Source: Sphingobacteriaceae bacterium
GTDB lineage: Bacteria; Bacteroidota; Bacteroidia; Sphingobacteriales; Sphingobacteriaceae
NCBI GenBank assembly: GCA_947479815.1
Contig: CANKAT010000007.1
Span: 1-64,000 of the forward strand
Direction: 5' to 3'
DNA: 64,000 nucleotides
Shown: positions 45,801 through 55,865 of the stretch, piece by piece
Numbering within the stretch: position 1 is the stretch's first letter
Layout: each line of letters opens with the position of its first letter
Position numbers and translations under genes: made by a program
The notes under the pieces: generated by a model
Database searches by the model: none
Told to the model about the DNA's origin: nothing
Seen by the model: only the letters and a program-made list of their open reading frames with translations

Positions 45801-45870
45801 TCAGTTATCAGTTATCAGTTAACAGTTAACAGGATGGGTACGGTAGCTAGATAACAGATAACAGACAACC
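45796..45870. repeat. heptanucleotide tract (cagttat / cagttaa / cagataa)
   Basis: Runs of cagttat-cagttat-cagttaa-cagttaa followed, after a short unique stretch, by agataacagataacagacaac. It shares the cagataa-cagacaa words with the array at 33040-33080. It ends next to the stop of the D-aminoacylase gene. Confidence 0.85.
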
Positions 45871-45874
45871 CCCA

Positions 45875-47455
45875 TCACTCCACATAACCCTGTCCATAAA
45901 GTGCTTTTCCACTTCTGGTACCTAAGTGTTTTTCGTTTTCAACCACTAACTCACCATTCACAATTACATATTTAAACCCTTTAGAGTAGGCATGTGGTTT
46001 TTGAAAGGTAGCCATGTCATTTACTTCTGATTCACTGAATATCACGATATCAGCAGCATAATTTGAGAGTAACAGGCCTCTATCATTTAACCCAAATTTT
46101 TGTGCAGCTAATGAGGTCATCCTGCGAATTGCATCCTCCATTGAAAGTACTTTTTCATCTCTGACATATTTGCCTAAAACCCTTGCATTGGAACCATATC
46201 CACGGGGGTGTGGCATTCCGCGCCCAGGTACAGGAACTCCAGCATCAGCACCAAACATACTGAATGGATATTGCATGATGTTTTTCACATCAACTTCATT
46301 CATGCTGTTGTAAACCATTTGGGCACCTCCTTTTTCAACCATATCCATAATGGTCTCGGCTTCAAATTTAACTTTTGCCTTTCTACCCATCAGCTTATTT
46401 ATTTCAGAGATATTTTTTCCATTGTAACTGGTATCTGAAGGATAGTTGGCTACAACTGCATAGCTGTAATTAGGAAATTTATAGCCTGCTAACTGCTGTA
46501 ACATTTCCTTTTTGATCTGTGCCCGTACAACTGGGTTGTTCAAACGCACTTTCATACTATCGTTTCCGCCTGCAAATGCCCAGTCTGGTAATCGTATTCC
46601 CAGATTTGTGCTGCTTGCGGTGTATGGATATTGGTCAATCGTAACATCCCATCCTTCAAGGCGGGCTTGTTTTACTAAGCCAAGGGTAATGTTTGATTTA
46701 CCCCAATTTGATTTACCACCTATCTTAAAGTGGGATATTTGTACAGGAATATTTGCTTCCTTTCCAATATTAATCGCCTCATTTACGGCATCAACCGCAC
46801 TGTTTTCCTCGTTTCGTATATGAGATGCATAAACACCCTTATACTTTCCTGCTGCTTTAGCCAGTCCGCTAACCTCTTCCGTTTTGGCGAATGTACCTGG
46901 GATATAGATCAATCCTGTAGACAAACCAACAGCACCTTGTTTCATTGCTTGTTCTACCAGACTTTCCATCTTTTTTTGTTCCAGTTCTGTGGGTGTTCTG
47001 TTATCTCTGTTCATGACTTGTGCTCGGACGGTATTGTGCCCGAATAGAGTCGCAACATTAATAGAAGGTCTTATTGTATTAATTTCTTGAAAAAAAGATC
47101 CAATATTTTCAGCTGACCCTCCGCAATTACCAGTAATAACTGTTGTTACGCCATCAAAAATATAGTTATTAGCTGTGGGAGTTTCGGTAATACCCCCTTC
47201 AATATGCCCATGAACATCAATAAAACCGGGGGCCACGATCAAGCCTTTGGCATCAATGGTTTTTTTTGCCTGAATATCAGTTATATGTCCAGTTTTGATG
47301 ATTTTACCATCTTTCACTGCCAAATCACCATAATACCAAGAATTTCCTGTGCCGTCATAAATTTTTCCATTTCGAATAAGCAGATCTGCGATTGTTTGTC
47401 CAGTTACAACAAATGAGCAAAAAAATAGTGAACCCAGTAGAAAGATTAGTTTCAT
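45875..47455 (-). CDS. secreted N-acyl-D-amino-acid deacylase (D-aminoacylase family)
   Basis: A 526-residue amidohydrolase with a signal peptide (LIFLLGSLFFCSFVVTGQ). D-aminoacylase hallmarks are visible: VAPGFIDVHGHIEGG (HxH ligands), VTTVITGNCGGS (metal cysteine), GLSTGLIYIPGTFAKTEEVSGLA, YASHIRNEENSAVDAVNEAINIGKEANIPVQISHFKIGG (histidine and catalytic region) and GADAGVPVPGRGMPHPRGYG. It hydrolyses N-acyl-D-amino acids to free D-amino acids. Downstream of a GntP-type permease and a beta-lactamase-like hydrolase, it fits a D-amino-acid salvage set. Confidence 0.92.
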   Translation of the reverse strand: MKLIFLLGSLFFCSFVVTGQTIADLLIRNGKIYDGTGNSWYYGDLAVKDGKIIKTGHITDIQAKKTIDAKGLIVAPGFIDVHGHIEGGITETPTANNYIFDGVTTVITGNCGGSAENIGSFFQEINTIRPSINVATLFGHNTVRAQVMNRDNRTPTELEQKKMESLVEQAMKQGAVGLSTGLIYIPGTFAKTEEVSGLAKAAGKYKGVYASHIRNEENSAVDAVNEAINIGKEANIPVQISHFKIGGKSNWGKSNITLGLVKQARLEGWDVTIDQYPYTASSTNLGIRLPDWAFAGGNDSMKVRLNNPVVRAQIKKEMLQQLAGYKFPNYSYAVVANYPSDTSYNGKNISEINKLMGRKAKVKFEAETIMDMVEKGGAQMVYNSMNEVDVKNIMQYPFSMFGADAGVPVPGRGMPHPRGYGSNARVLGKYVRDEKVLSMEDAIRRMTSLAAQKFGLNDRGLLLSNYAADIVIFSESEVNDMATFQKPHAYSKGFKYVIVNGELVVENEKHLGTRSGKALYGQGYVE

Positions 47456-47514
47456 GTTTTAATTGTTAAAAACCTAGTAAAAATGTAAGATTTATGCAGA
47501 TTATTTAGTGTAGT

Positions 47515-48834
47515 TTATAAAAATGTATTTAAGGTTAATACTCCAAATAATCCCATAATGCCTACAATAGTTTCCATTATGCTCCATGTTTTAAAAGTAT
47601 CCTTAATACTTAATCCAAAATATTCTTTAAAAATCCAGAATCCGGTATCATTTACATGAGAACACATTAAGCTACCGGCACCAATAGAGAGTACCATTAG
47701 CTCAGGGCTCACTTGCATAGGCCCAATCAAGGGTTGTACAATTCCTGCTGCAGTTAATCCTGCAACTGTTGCAGAGCCCACTGCAATTCTTAGCAGCGTA
47801 GCAATTAACCAGCCCAGTAAAAGTGGCGATAAGGTGGAATCTTTAAAAAATCCAACTATGGCATCACCTGTACCACTATCCATTAATATTTGTTTAAAAG
47901 CACCACCAGCTGCAATTAGCATGAGTATGGTGGTAACTGCATTTAAGGATAAAGCTGATTTATCTATTAAAGTTTTCATTTTAATTCCTCTTGCAATACC
48001 CAAAACAAAGATGGCAATCAACAATGCAAGTAACATGGCAATGCCCGGTTCGCCAATGAACTGAAGCATTTTTGTAATGGAAGATGTTGCAGGCAATAAT
48101 AAAGTACTTGCCGTAGCAAAACCCATCAAAATAACCGGTATTAGTGCTACGATGACACTGGTATTGAACCCAGGCATTTCATTGGCTTCAAAATGTTTTA
48201 TGTTAAAAATTTCTTTAGGTGGGTTAGCTTTGATTTTTTTAATAAACTCAGGAAAAACTAATCCGGCTATGCATATTGCTGGAATAGATACCAGGGTTCC
48301 ATACCATAATGTTTTTCCAATATCTGCTTTAAATATAATCGCTATGGTGCTCGGTCCTGGATGCGGGGGTAAAAAACCATGGGTTACAGAAAGGGCACTG
48401 GTTAATGCAATACCTAAATAAACCAGAGGCTGTCCAGTATTTTTGGCCACAGAAAATACCAAGGGTATTAATATGATAAAACCTGCATTATAAAACATTG
48501 CAATGCCTACTATGAAGCCAGTTAAAGCCATTGCGATTTTTATTCTTTTTACTCCAAATAAATTTACTAGGCCAATACTTATTCTTTGGGCGGCACCTGT
48601 TTCAGAAAGCACACTTCCGAATAAAACGCCAAAACCTAAAATTAATAAGGTCGATCCAAGTGTACTCCCAATGCCATTACTGATAGATTTTACAATAGTT
48701 GATAATACCATTGAATTGCACAATCCTACAAACAGCGTTGAGATAATCAAGGCCGTAAAGGCATTTAATTTTACAACCAGTATGAGTAGTAAAAGCAGTA
48801 GTATGGAAGAACAGAGGATTAGTATAGGTATCAC
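47515..48834 (-). CDS. GntP-family permease (gluconate/D-serine transporter type)
   Basis: A 439-residue inner-membrane symporter of the GntP family with about 12 hydrophobic segments. Typical parts: GIGSTLGSTLLILGFGVLFGSVLSETGAAQRI, ALTSALSVTHGFLPPHPGPSTIAIIF, LLIAAGGAFKQILMDSGTGDAI and SHVNDTGFWIFKEYFGLSIKDTFKTWS. The family carries gluconate, other sugar acids or D-serine (DsdX). Placed 59 bp upstream of the D-aminoacylase, a D-amino-acid substrate is the better guess. The start codon appears to be GTG. Confidence 0.93.
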   Translation of the reverse strand: MIPILILCSSILLLLLLILVVKLNAFTALIISTLFVGLCNSMVLSTIVKSISNGIGSTLGSTLLILGFGVLFGSVLSETGAAQRISIGLVNLFGVKRIKIAMALTGFIVGIAMFYNAGFIILIPLVFSVAKNTGQPLVYLGIALTSALSVTHGFLPPHPGPSTIAIIFKADIGKTLWYGTLVSIPAICIAGLVFPEFIKKIKANPPKEIFNIKHFEANEMPGFNTSVIVALIPVILMGFATASTLLLPATSSITKMLQFIGEPGIAMLLALLIAIFVLGIARGIKMKTLIDKSALSLNAVTTILMLIAAGGAFKQILMDSGTGDAIVGFFKDSTLSPLLLGWLIATLLRIAVGSATVAGLTAAGIVQPLIGPMQVSPELMVLSIGAGSLMCSHVNDTGFWIFKEYFGLSIKDTFKTWSIMETIVGIMGLFGVLTLNTFL

Positions 48835-48902
48835 TCTATTAAGTTTTAGTAAAAAAAACTGTATGTGTCAATCTATTCACACCACCCCAATTTTTCGTAT
48901 AA

Positions 48903-50177
48903 TTAATCTTTAATGGCCTGATAAGTTAATGCCCTAAACTTTTCAACTACCTCATTATGTGTTCTTGCCTGCAATTGTCTAAAAAACAGGTAAACCATTT
49001 TTTCTTTTGGATCTACCCAATAGGAGGTTGCAAATGCTCCTCCCCAATTAAATGTGCCAACCTGGGCGGGAGCACTTCCGCTATTTTGATCAGTAACTAC
49101 TCCGAATCCTAGTCCGAAGGTTCCACCAACATAAGGTACTCCTTCAATTTGATTAGTTGTCATCATTCTTACTGTATTGCGGCCTAATAATCTTTTGTTA
49201 TTGTAAACACCATTATTCAACAACATTTGAAGAAAAATACCATAATCATAAATGGTTGAACTTAAACCGGCACCGCCAGAGTAATAGGTATGTGGAACGA
49301 GCGGATAATTTGAATTTGCTAGACTGTTTAACATTCCTGCATTTGCTTTCACTAATTTTCCTTGAGGTGTTTCAGTGTATAGATTTACTAAACGACCAGC
49401 TTTACTTGCAGGGATATTGAAATAGGTATCTTTCATACCCAATGGTTCGAATATGCGGGTTTTAAAAAATTCATCTAGACTTACACCAGAGATTATTTCA
49501 ACCAAACAACCCAAAACGTCGGTATTCAACCCATAGGTAAATTTTTCGCCCGGTTGGTGCATCAAGGGTAATTCACCAAGTTGGGTCATTGCCGAAAGCA
49601 ATGTTCTATCTTTTACACCCAAACCTGCAGTGATATTGTTTTTTGCATAGATTGCATTAGCCTCTTTTGAGCCTATTTGAGCATAGCCAAGGCCTGAGGT
49701 ATGAGTCAAAAGATCTTTTATAGTAACTTCTCTCTTTGCAGGAACTGTGGTATAGCTTGTATCTTTTGCATTAAAGTTAACCAAGACATTTTGTTTTTTA
49801 AATGAAGGAATATACAATGAAACAGGATCAGTAAGCAATAATTTTCCTTCATCAAAAAGCATCATAATAGCAACACTTGTGATCGCCTTGGTTTGTGAGG
49901 CAATCCTAAAAATGCCTTCTTTCTGAAGTGGGGCTTTTGTATCCAGATCATTAAACCCAATAGCCTTATGGTAGGCAACCTTTCCATCGCGTATAATTAA
50001 AGCGGTTGCTCCGTTCATGTACCCTTTTTCAACCCAATCATTCATTGCAATATCCATGCGCTTTAGATGTTCTGCAGAGAATCCTGCTGCTTCTGGACCT
50101 GTATTCGTGATTGTTTGGCCAACAGTTTGAGTAATGGCAGAGCCGATTAGAATAAAAAATAAAATGTATTTCTTCAT
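48903..50177 (-). CDS. serine hydrolase (class C beta-lactamase family)
   Basis: A 424-residue exported penicillin-binding-protein-like hydrolase with the signal peptide ILFFILIGSAITQTVGQ. Active-site motifs: SxxK in RIASQTKAITSVAI, YxN in FTYGLNTDVLG, and a GGAGLSST segment; the third motif position reads near NWGGAFATSYWV. Such proteins act as D-aminopeptidases, esterases or peptidoglycan-related hydrolases; antibiotic resistance is not implied. The ATG at 50177 replaces the track start so that the leader is at the N-terminus. The gene lies 68 bp upstream of the GntP permease on the same strand. Confidence 0.88.
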   Translation of the reverse strand: MKKYILFFILIGSAITQTVGQTITNTGPEAAGFSAEHLKRMDIAMNDWVEKGYMNGATALIIRDGKVAYHKAIGFNDLDTKAPLQKEGIFRIASQTKAITSVAIMMLFDEGKLLLTDPVSLYIPSFKKQNVLVNFNAKDTSYTTVPAKREVTIKDLLTHTSGLGYAQIGSKEANAIYAKNNITAGLGVKDRTLLSAMTQLGELPLMHQPGEKFTYGLNTDVLGCLVEIISGVSLDEFFKTRIFEPLGMKDTYFNIPASKAGRLVNLYTETPQGKLVKANAGMLNSLANSNYPLVPHTYYSGGAGLSSTIYDYGIFLQMLLNNGVYNNKRLLGRNTVRMMTTNQIEGVPYVGGTFGLGFGVVTDQNSGSAPAQVGTFNWGGAFATSYWVDPKEKMVYLFFRQLQARTHNEVVEKFRALTYQAIKD

Positions 50178-50269
50178 GATTAAATTTTTAATTATGCTAT
50201 AAATATATAAATATTGGTTCATTGAAAAATCGTCAATTACTCCCTACAAATTTTTTAATTAGTCAGTGA

Positions 50270-51574
50270 TTAATTAATCAGGAGTTCTTTGGGTAAAACC
50301 GGGTTGCTTAGTAATTTTCCAAATACCTCCCAGCGTTTTTTAGGATCTGTTTCATTTAACTCAATATAGTTCCTGACAAGATCTTGCCCGTAATTATAAT
50401 TGATCACGTAACTTCTGTATTTTTTTATAAAGCTGATTGATTTGAGGGCTGTTTCTTTGTTGTAAAGACAATATTTGATCAGCCAATCCAATGCCTGTTG
50501 ATCATTCATTGTTTGATTGATAATGCCTCTAGCCGCTTCATTTCTGGCATAGTTAAGTTTGCCCCTAATGGCTAAAGCCTTAAAATAAATAGCAATAAAT
50601 GTGGTATCAAGGGCAGCCAGTGGGAGTAGTTTCTCTTTTGCAAATCTGATCTTTTTATCGCCAGGGAAAACAAGATCAATACCATAATTTGCGCTGCCCT
50701 CAGCTATGAAAGACTGCGGACTAAACAAAGGATAAAGTGAAATTTCAACCCAGCCTTTATCTTGATAAAGATTTTTTTCTAATAGCATATTGTAAACATG
50801 ATGACCCGGGTAGCTTTCATGGCTCCCTACATCAATGGCTCTTTCAATAAAGATTCGGGTATCGGTATTGATCTGGATTACACTGGTGTAATTACCTTTA
50901 TACCAGTTGTATCCGCTCCAGGGCTTATCCTTCACATATTCTATCGTAAATGTTTCATTTTCAGGCAAACTATAATAAGCTTTGGTGCTTTTTCTTGCTT
51001 CGGCTATGGTGGTTTTAAAAATAGTATCCAGTTTATTTTCAGGAATGATGAAGCGGTTAGCAAGATTTTGGAATCTATCCTGAACAGTCCCCTTGCCTGG
51101 CAATAATTTGTTTAGAGAGTCGAGCAAAAGTTTATAATGTTTTTCAGGATAAACAGGTGCAGAAATGCCGAACAGCTCTTTAGATTCTTCATCAAACGTT
51201 TTGAATTCGCCAGAATAAATTCGGATACGCCTATCGAACGCCAAAAGCTGCTCTGACATCCATCGGGCTCTGACCTTACTGCTATCACTTAGTTTTTCGG
51301 TACTATTTTCCAAACTTCTTCTTAGTTCAGTAACCAAATTCAGTAGGCTGTCTTTTGGAAAGATATCTGATTTAGAAATGGCTGGTTTCAGAGAGTCCGG
51401 ACCATAATAGGCATCTACAAAATCAGCATCGTATTGCCCGATGGTCAGACCAAGGCGCACATAGTTTTCTGCCAGGGAGTTAATTTGCTGAGCCTCAGAT
51501 TTCTGTTCCTTTTTAGCACAGGATAGTAAAAATAATAGGGTAAAGGGTAGTAAGACACTATAAATTTTTGGCAT
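50270..51574 (-). CDS. DUF885-family lipoprotein
   Basis: A 434-residue protein with a lipobox-like leader (LPFTLLFLLSCAKKEQ). It belongs to the DUF885 family, thought to be zinc-peptidase-like; the characteristic histidine-rich motif is present as VGSHESYPGHHVYNMLLE, with a distal FIAEGSANYGIDLVFPGD that carries a glutamate. The reaction is not established. It lies between the beta-lactamase-like gene and the FAS1 gene on the same strand, consistent with peptide breakdown. Confidence 0.82.
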   Translation of the reverse strand: MPKIYSVLLPFTLLFLLSCAKKEQKSEAQQINSLAENYVRLGLTIGQYDADFVDAYYGPDSLKPAISKSDIFPKDSLLNLVTELRRSLENSTEKLSDSSKVRARWMSEQLLAFDRRIRIYSGEFKTFDEESKELFGISAPVYPEKHYKLLLDSLNKLLPGKGTVQDRFQNLANRFIIPENKLDTIFKTTIAEARKSTKAYYSLPENETFTIEYVKDKPWSGYNWYKGNYTSVIQINTDTRIFIERAIDVGSHESYPGHHVYNMLLEKNLYQDKGWVEISLYPLFSPQSFIAEGSANYGIDLVFPGDKKIRFAKEKLLPLAALDTTFIAIYFKALAIRGKLNYARNEAARGIINQTMNDQQALDWLIKYCLYNKETALKSISFIKKYRSYVINYNYGQDLVRNYIELNETDPKKRWEVFGKLLSNPVLPKELLIN

Positions 51575-51643
51575 AAACTAAATTTATTGATGAAGGAGGG
51601 TTTTCCTGTATCTAATTTAGTAAAATTAAAGATTAATATAATT

Positions 51644-52837
51644 CTATTGGGGTAATAGCACCTGATCTATTTTCATTATCACACCATTTATATAATTTTG
51701 ATCTGTAGCGAATGGATTGAGAGGATTGATAATAACTTTAGATGCGGTAGAATTAGCGGCTCCCTTAAAGGTTGCTGCCCCTACAAATGGGCCTGTGAAA
51801 GTTGCTTGCGCCATTAAACCAGGATGGGCAGCTACGGCTTTATTTAAGAGTGTTTTAATAGCAGTTGTTGTAGTTGGCAAGTTGACAGAAAATACCCTTA
51901 TTCCTGGAATGGAAGTGCCTAAAATATGATATAGCAAAATCCCTTTGACATTTTGAGATGACAATGCGCCATATAATGCTGGGTTAGAGAACACGTCAGG
52001 TGTTGATGCCAAGTATTGGGCCGTTGGATAAGCAGTAGCTGCCGGCATTCCTTGCCTAACCAAAGCCTTGTAAATGCTTCCAGTCAGCATGGTTTGAAAT
52101 GCAAGATTCGTGGGGGCCAAAATAGTTAGATTAACCCCAAAAGAACTTAAAGCAGTTTGCAATCGATCGGCCACAACAACACCACTATCTGCTCGATTAA
52201 CCGCAGCCTTCAGGTAGGTTAGATCACTGCTTTCAGAAATAGAATCCCACAAATATTTACTTGGCGGAGAAATTAACGTGTAAACCTTATGCAATACCCC
52301 ATTAACAGCATTTACATTCACTTCAGTAACAGGTACATTATTAACCCAGGCACCTGCTCCACGTCGGCTAGGATAAGTTGTTAACCTTACCAATGGGTTA
52401 AATGCCGCAGTTCCGGTAGTAGGATTTAAAACCGTTGGATACTCATAATTAGGAAATGTTTCGGAAATATTTTGAGCAAGCAATGTTTGAGGAACAATAT
52501 GGTAACTGATCAATCCCGCTAACGTTGCTGCCGGCAATGAATTTATTACATCGACACTTGGAATTCCTGACAAAATAAAAGCGGAATTAGTAGGTGCAAA
52601 AACAGTATAGCGAGCTGTTGTAGAAGCCAAATTGGGTAATAAACCTGTCTTCAAGACCGCTGCTTTAAAAAATGAAAATTCACTATTATCTAGCAGCGAT
52701 GCTAGAGTAGGAGATGCCGCCTGTGCAGGTATTGTAATGGGCTCAGGTTCAAGTGGAGCTTTATTACAAGCTGAGATGATTAGGCAGCTTGAAACTAACA
52801 ATAAGCTTAAAATTTTTACTGAATTAAATATTTTCAT
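51644..52837 (-). CDS. lipoprotein with two fasciclin (FAS1) domains
   Basis: A 397-residue lipoprotein (leader LSLLLVSSCLIISACNKAP). Two FAS1 domains are visible, each with the conserved H1 motif: RYTVFAPTNSAFI near 82 and NLTILAPTNLAFQTM near 235. H2-type segments follow in NAVNGVLHKVYTLISPP and NGVIMKIDQVLLP at the end. FAS1 domains mediate adhesion or ligand binding. It starts 30 bp after the TonB receptor's stop and so is very likely its surface-exposed partner. Confidence 0.9.
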   Translation of the reverse strand: MKIFNSVKILSLLLVSSCLIISACNKAPLEPEPITIPAQAASPTLASLLDNSEFSFFKAAVLKTGLLPNLASTTARYTVFAPTNSAFILSGIPSVDVINSLPAATLAGLISYHIVPQTLLAQNISETFPNYEYPTVLNPTTGTAAFNPLVRLTTYPSRRGAGAWVNNVPVTEVNVNAVNGVLHKVYTLISPPSKYLWDSISESSDLTYLKAAVNRADSGVVVADRLQTALSSFGVNLTILAPTNLAFQTMLTGSIYKALVRQGMPAATAYPTAQYLASTPDVFSNPALYGALSSQNVKGILLYHILGTSIPGIRVFSVNLPTTTTAIKTLLNKAVAAHPGLMAQATFTGPFVGAATFKGAANSTASKVIINPLNPFATDQNYINGVIMKIDQVLLPQ

Positions 52838-52867
52838 ATCTATTGATTTTTTTAATAATAATATAGA

Positions 52868-55636
52868 TTAAAGTACATTGTAACCAAAACTTACATAATA
52901 CAAGCCGCCTATAATTGAATTACCTACGGCATTTACATAATACTGATTCAGTAAATTATTAGCACCTATTTTCACAACTGCTTTTGTTGATGGGAGCTTC
53001 AAACTAATCTGAGCATCTAGAGTATAAATTTCAGGTAAATTATCATTTGCAAAATCACCTTCAAAAGAGAATGCATCCTGCCAACGATAGGAAACATTAA
53101 ATCCGACCAGTTTTTTTGCCCCAAAACCCGTATTGCCAAATGAAACATTGGCTCTGTATTTTGGGGTATTAAAATAAGCTACAAAACCTGCTGGTACATT
53201 ATTCAGATTATCGGATGAAAAGTTGGTGTTTAACAAAAATCCATAAGGTAATTGATAACCTAAACTAACTCCAAATCCAGAGGTTTTAACTTTTTCAGTA
53301 GAATTAACCGGGATTGAATAGATGTCAGCCACATTGCTTACGCTTGTATTCGTAGCAATCGCATTTTTTATACTTGCCAATGTAAAGGTAGATTTAGGCT
53401 TAACTAATAAAATACGCGATAAAAAGTCTTGATATTGACCGTAATAGCCATATAAATCAATTAATAGCTTGCTATCCAGTGCAAGCCCCTTATAACCAAA
53501 TTCCAAAGTATTGACAGACTCGGGTTTGAAAGGAGTAATAGTGTATGGGGTATTTGCCGTAGATAAAGAACTCAACTGATAGCTATTTCCATTTAGATTA
53601 TATTTTTGCTGAAAGTAAGGTACACCGCCTAATAACCTTGTATTGGAGCCAATATCTAAATCAATCCACTGTTGTTGAGTACTGGGAAAACGATAGGCTG
53701 ATTGGAAACTAAATCGTATATTTTTATCTTCTGCTAACCTAAATAATGCAGTAGCCCTTGGGGTGAATCGGCCTTTAAAATTTTCATTCTTATCATATCG
53801 GCCAGTTAGGGATAGCTTTAAAAACTCTTTAAAAAGGTTTTTGCTAGCCTGAATATAGGTACCCAATTCTTTAATACCAATAACACCCCCTCCATCTGCA
53901 AAAAGTGTGCCCTGACTATTTAAGTTGTACTGTTTATAGTTAGCCCCCACCAATACATCCGCAAATTTACCAGTATGTTCCGATAAATTATACTGCCCTT
54001 CAAGCATATATAAATCACTTCTATCAACAAATAAACCTCCACCAGCGCCTATAGGTATTTTCCTAATTTTATCAAAGCCCTCTTTAAATTCAGCGCTTCC
54101 AGCAATTGGCCTTCCAACATCAGCAGTGCTTCTTGCTAAGGTATGGGCATCCATATCGGTCATCCCGCCCAAGCGACTCGCTAAATAAGACTGCGCATAT
54201 TGAGAAAACCATCCGGTTGAACCTCCACTTGGTTTCCAGTTTTCATTAAACAAACGGGCTGTTACTGTTGCATTATAACTTTCTCCAGAATTTTCCTGAG
54301 TGGTATATGCTCTAAGCATCCAGTTTTTATGATTAAGTTGTACTTTATATTGTCCCATCTTTAAATTACGCAAGCTGTAACGCTCACTTCCGGTATATAC
54401 GGTATTACCTGTTCCCCAATAGCCCGATAAAACTGCCTCTACATTAGGAGATAATTTGTAATGGACCGCCCCAGACATTTTATAATTAGAAGTATTGGGA
54501 TTAATGATTTCATTTTCAGTATATCCAGTTCTAGAAACATTGATTGGAAGACCATTATTTAAATTGTCAATAAAGTTTTTCAAAAAAGGAGCGGCCGATG
54601 ATCCAATAGTATTTAATACTGCGCTTCTAATATCTGTAGTAGTTTCATCACCATATATATTGACTCCATCATAATTAGTATCAGTTGCTCTATCTCCCGG
54701 AGCTATTTTTCCCAGAGTTCCAGTACGGGCATAATTCCTTTTATCATAGCCTAACCAATCCTTTGCAGCAATAATTTCAGCACCAATTTTAAATGCTAAT
54801 CTTTCAGAAACCTTTGTAGCCCAACGAAAAGACCAGTTGTGATACGGAGAAGGCTCCCGATAACGGCTATCAACATTCATAAGCCCTGCTTTTGCCTGAT
54901 AGGAAAGGCCCTGATATTTAAATGGGTTCTTACTATTGATCAAAATGGTACCATTCATGCCGCCAGGTCCATACAATGCTGAAGAAGCTCCAGGCAATAA
55001 TTCAATATTGTCTACATCAAGCTCAGAAAGTCCAATAATACTTCCTGCAGCAAAATTAAGACCTGGAGCCTGATTATCCATTCCATCTACGATTTGATTA
55101 ACCCTGGTGCTACCACTTCCGTTGAAACCCCGAGTAGATGGGGTTTTAAACGTTAAAGAGGAAGTTGTGAAATCTACTCCATTCAGGCTGCTTAATATAT
55201 CATAATACGATGAAACCGCAGAATTTCTAATGTTTGCGGAACTTACTCTTTCAATGGAAACAGGAGATTCCAATATTTTTTGTGGAATTTTTGATGCTGA
55301 TACTACTACTTCTTGACCCAATATATTTTTGGGTATCAATTGTATATTCAATGGTTCCAAAGAATTTTCAACCAACAATTCCTGAGAACTAAATCCAATC
55401 GATGAAATTAAAAGCGTAACAGGTAATTTTTGAGCAAGCGTTATTTTAAAGTTTCCCTTGTTGCTAGAAAAAGTACCAATAGATGTTCCTTTAACAGTAA
55501 TTGATACTGCTTCAACACCCTCTTTGGTTAAACTATTGATAACATTGCCGCTGATAGTTACGCTTTGAGCAAAGGCAGTCACCGAAATGATGCTTGCCAA
55601 AATAAAATTAAATAAATAGAATTTAAAGTTTCTCAT
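52868..55636 (-). CDS. TonB-dependent outer-membrane receptor
   Basis: A 922-residue receptor. Signal peptide YLFNFILASIISVTAFAQ, then a carboxypeptidase-regulatory-like domain (VTISGNVINSLTKEGVEAVSITVKGTSIGTFSSNKGNFKI), the plug (VVVSASKIPQKILESPVSIERVSS ... RGFNGSGSTRVNQIVDGMDNQAPG ... ELLPGASSALYGPGGMNGTILI) and a 22-strand-type barrel ending SFGYNVL. It is not a SusC-type receptor and no SusD follows. The ATG at 55636 puts the leader at the N-terminus; the track's 55693 start adds nineteen residues. Ligand unknown; the partner is the FAS1 lipoprotein. Confidence 0.93.
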   Translation of the reverse strand: MRNFKFYLFNFILASIISVTAFAQSVTISGNVINSLTKEGVEAVSITVKGTSIGTFSSNKGNFKITLAQKLPVTLLISSIGFSSQELLVENSLEPLNIQLIPKNILGQEVVVSASKIPQKILESPVSIERVSSANIRNSAVSSYYDILSSLNGVDFTTSSLTFKTPSTRGFNGSGSTRVNQIVDGMDNQAPGLNFAAGSIIGLSELDVDNIELLPGASSALYGPGGMNGTILINSKNPFKYQGLSYQAKAGLMNVDSRYREPSPYHNWSFRWATKVSERLAFKIGAEIIAAKDWLGYDKRNYARTGTLGKIAPGDRATDTNYDGVNIYGDETTTDIRSAVLNTIGSSAAPFLKNFIDNLNNGLPINVSRTGYTENEIINPNTSNYKMSGAVHYKLSPNVEAVLSGYWGTGNTVYTGSERYSLRNLKMGQYKVQLNHKNWMLRAYTTQENSGESYNATVTARLFNENWKPSGGSTGWFSQYAQSYLASRLGGMTDMDAHTLARSTADVGRPIAGSAEFKEGFDKIRKIPIGAGGGLFVDRSDLYMLEGQYNLSEHTGKFADVLVGANYKQYNLNSQGTLFADGGGVIGIKELGTYIQASKNLFKEFLKLSLTGRYDKNENFKGRFTPRATALFRLAEDKNIRFSFQSAYRFPSTQQQWIDLDIGSNTRLLGGVPYFQQKYNLNGNSYQLSSLSTANTPYTITPFKPESVNTLEFGYKGLALDSKLLIDLYGYYGQYQDFLSRILLVKPKSTFTLASIKNAIATNTSVSNVADIYSIPVNSTEKVKTSGFGVSLGYQLPYGFLLNTNFSSDNLNNVPAGFVAYFNTPKYRANVSFGNTGFGAKKLVGFNVSYRWQDAFSFEGDFANDNLPEIYTLDAQISLKLPSTKAVVKIGANNLLNQYYVNAVGNSIIGGLYYVSFGYNVL

Positions 55637-55865
55637 ACAAAGGTATTTGAATGGTAAATTTAGAGTTATTGGTAGTATATTATTTAATTTCAATTAGTTA
55701 GGACATCTAAACATGTTAATTTCAATGATTGGTGTTCCCTTCAAATTTTAATAAATCTTTTTTATTAATATTCAATTAAAGTAAAAGAAAATTTAGAAGC
55801 AATGAATATCATTATTTTACTAAAATAAAATCTTGATGGCAAAAAATAAAATTTCGCATATCTTA

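Noticed and set aside
55638-55645. TACCTTTG on the minus strand as promoter of the TonB receptor gene
   Set aside because: It ends one base before the preferred ATG, so transcription would start inside the gene; probably a chance match.
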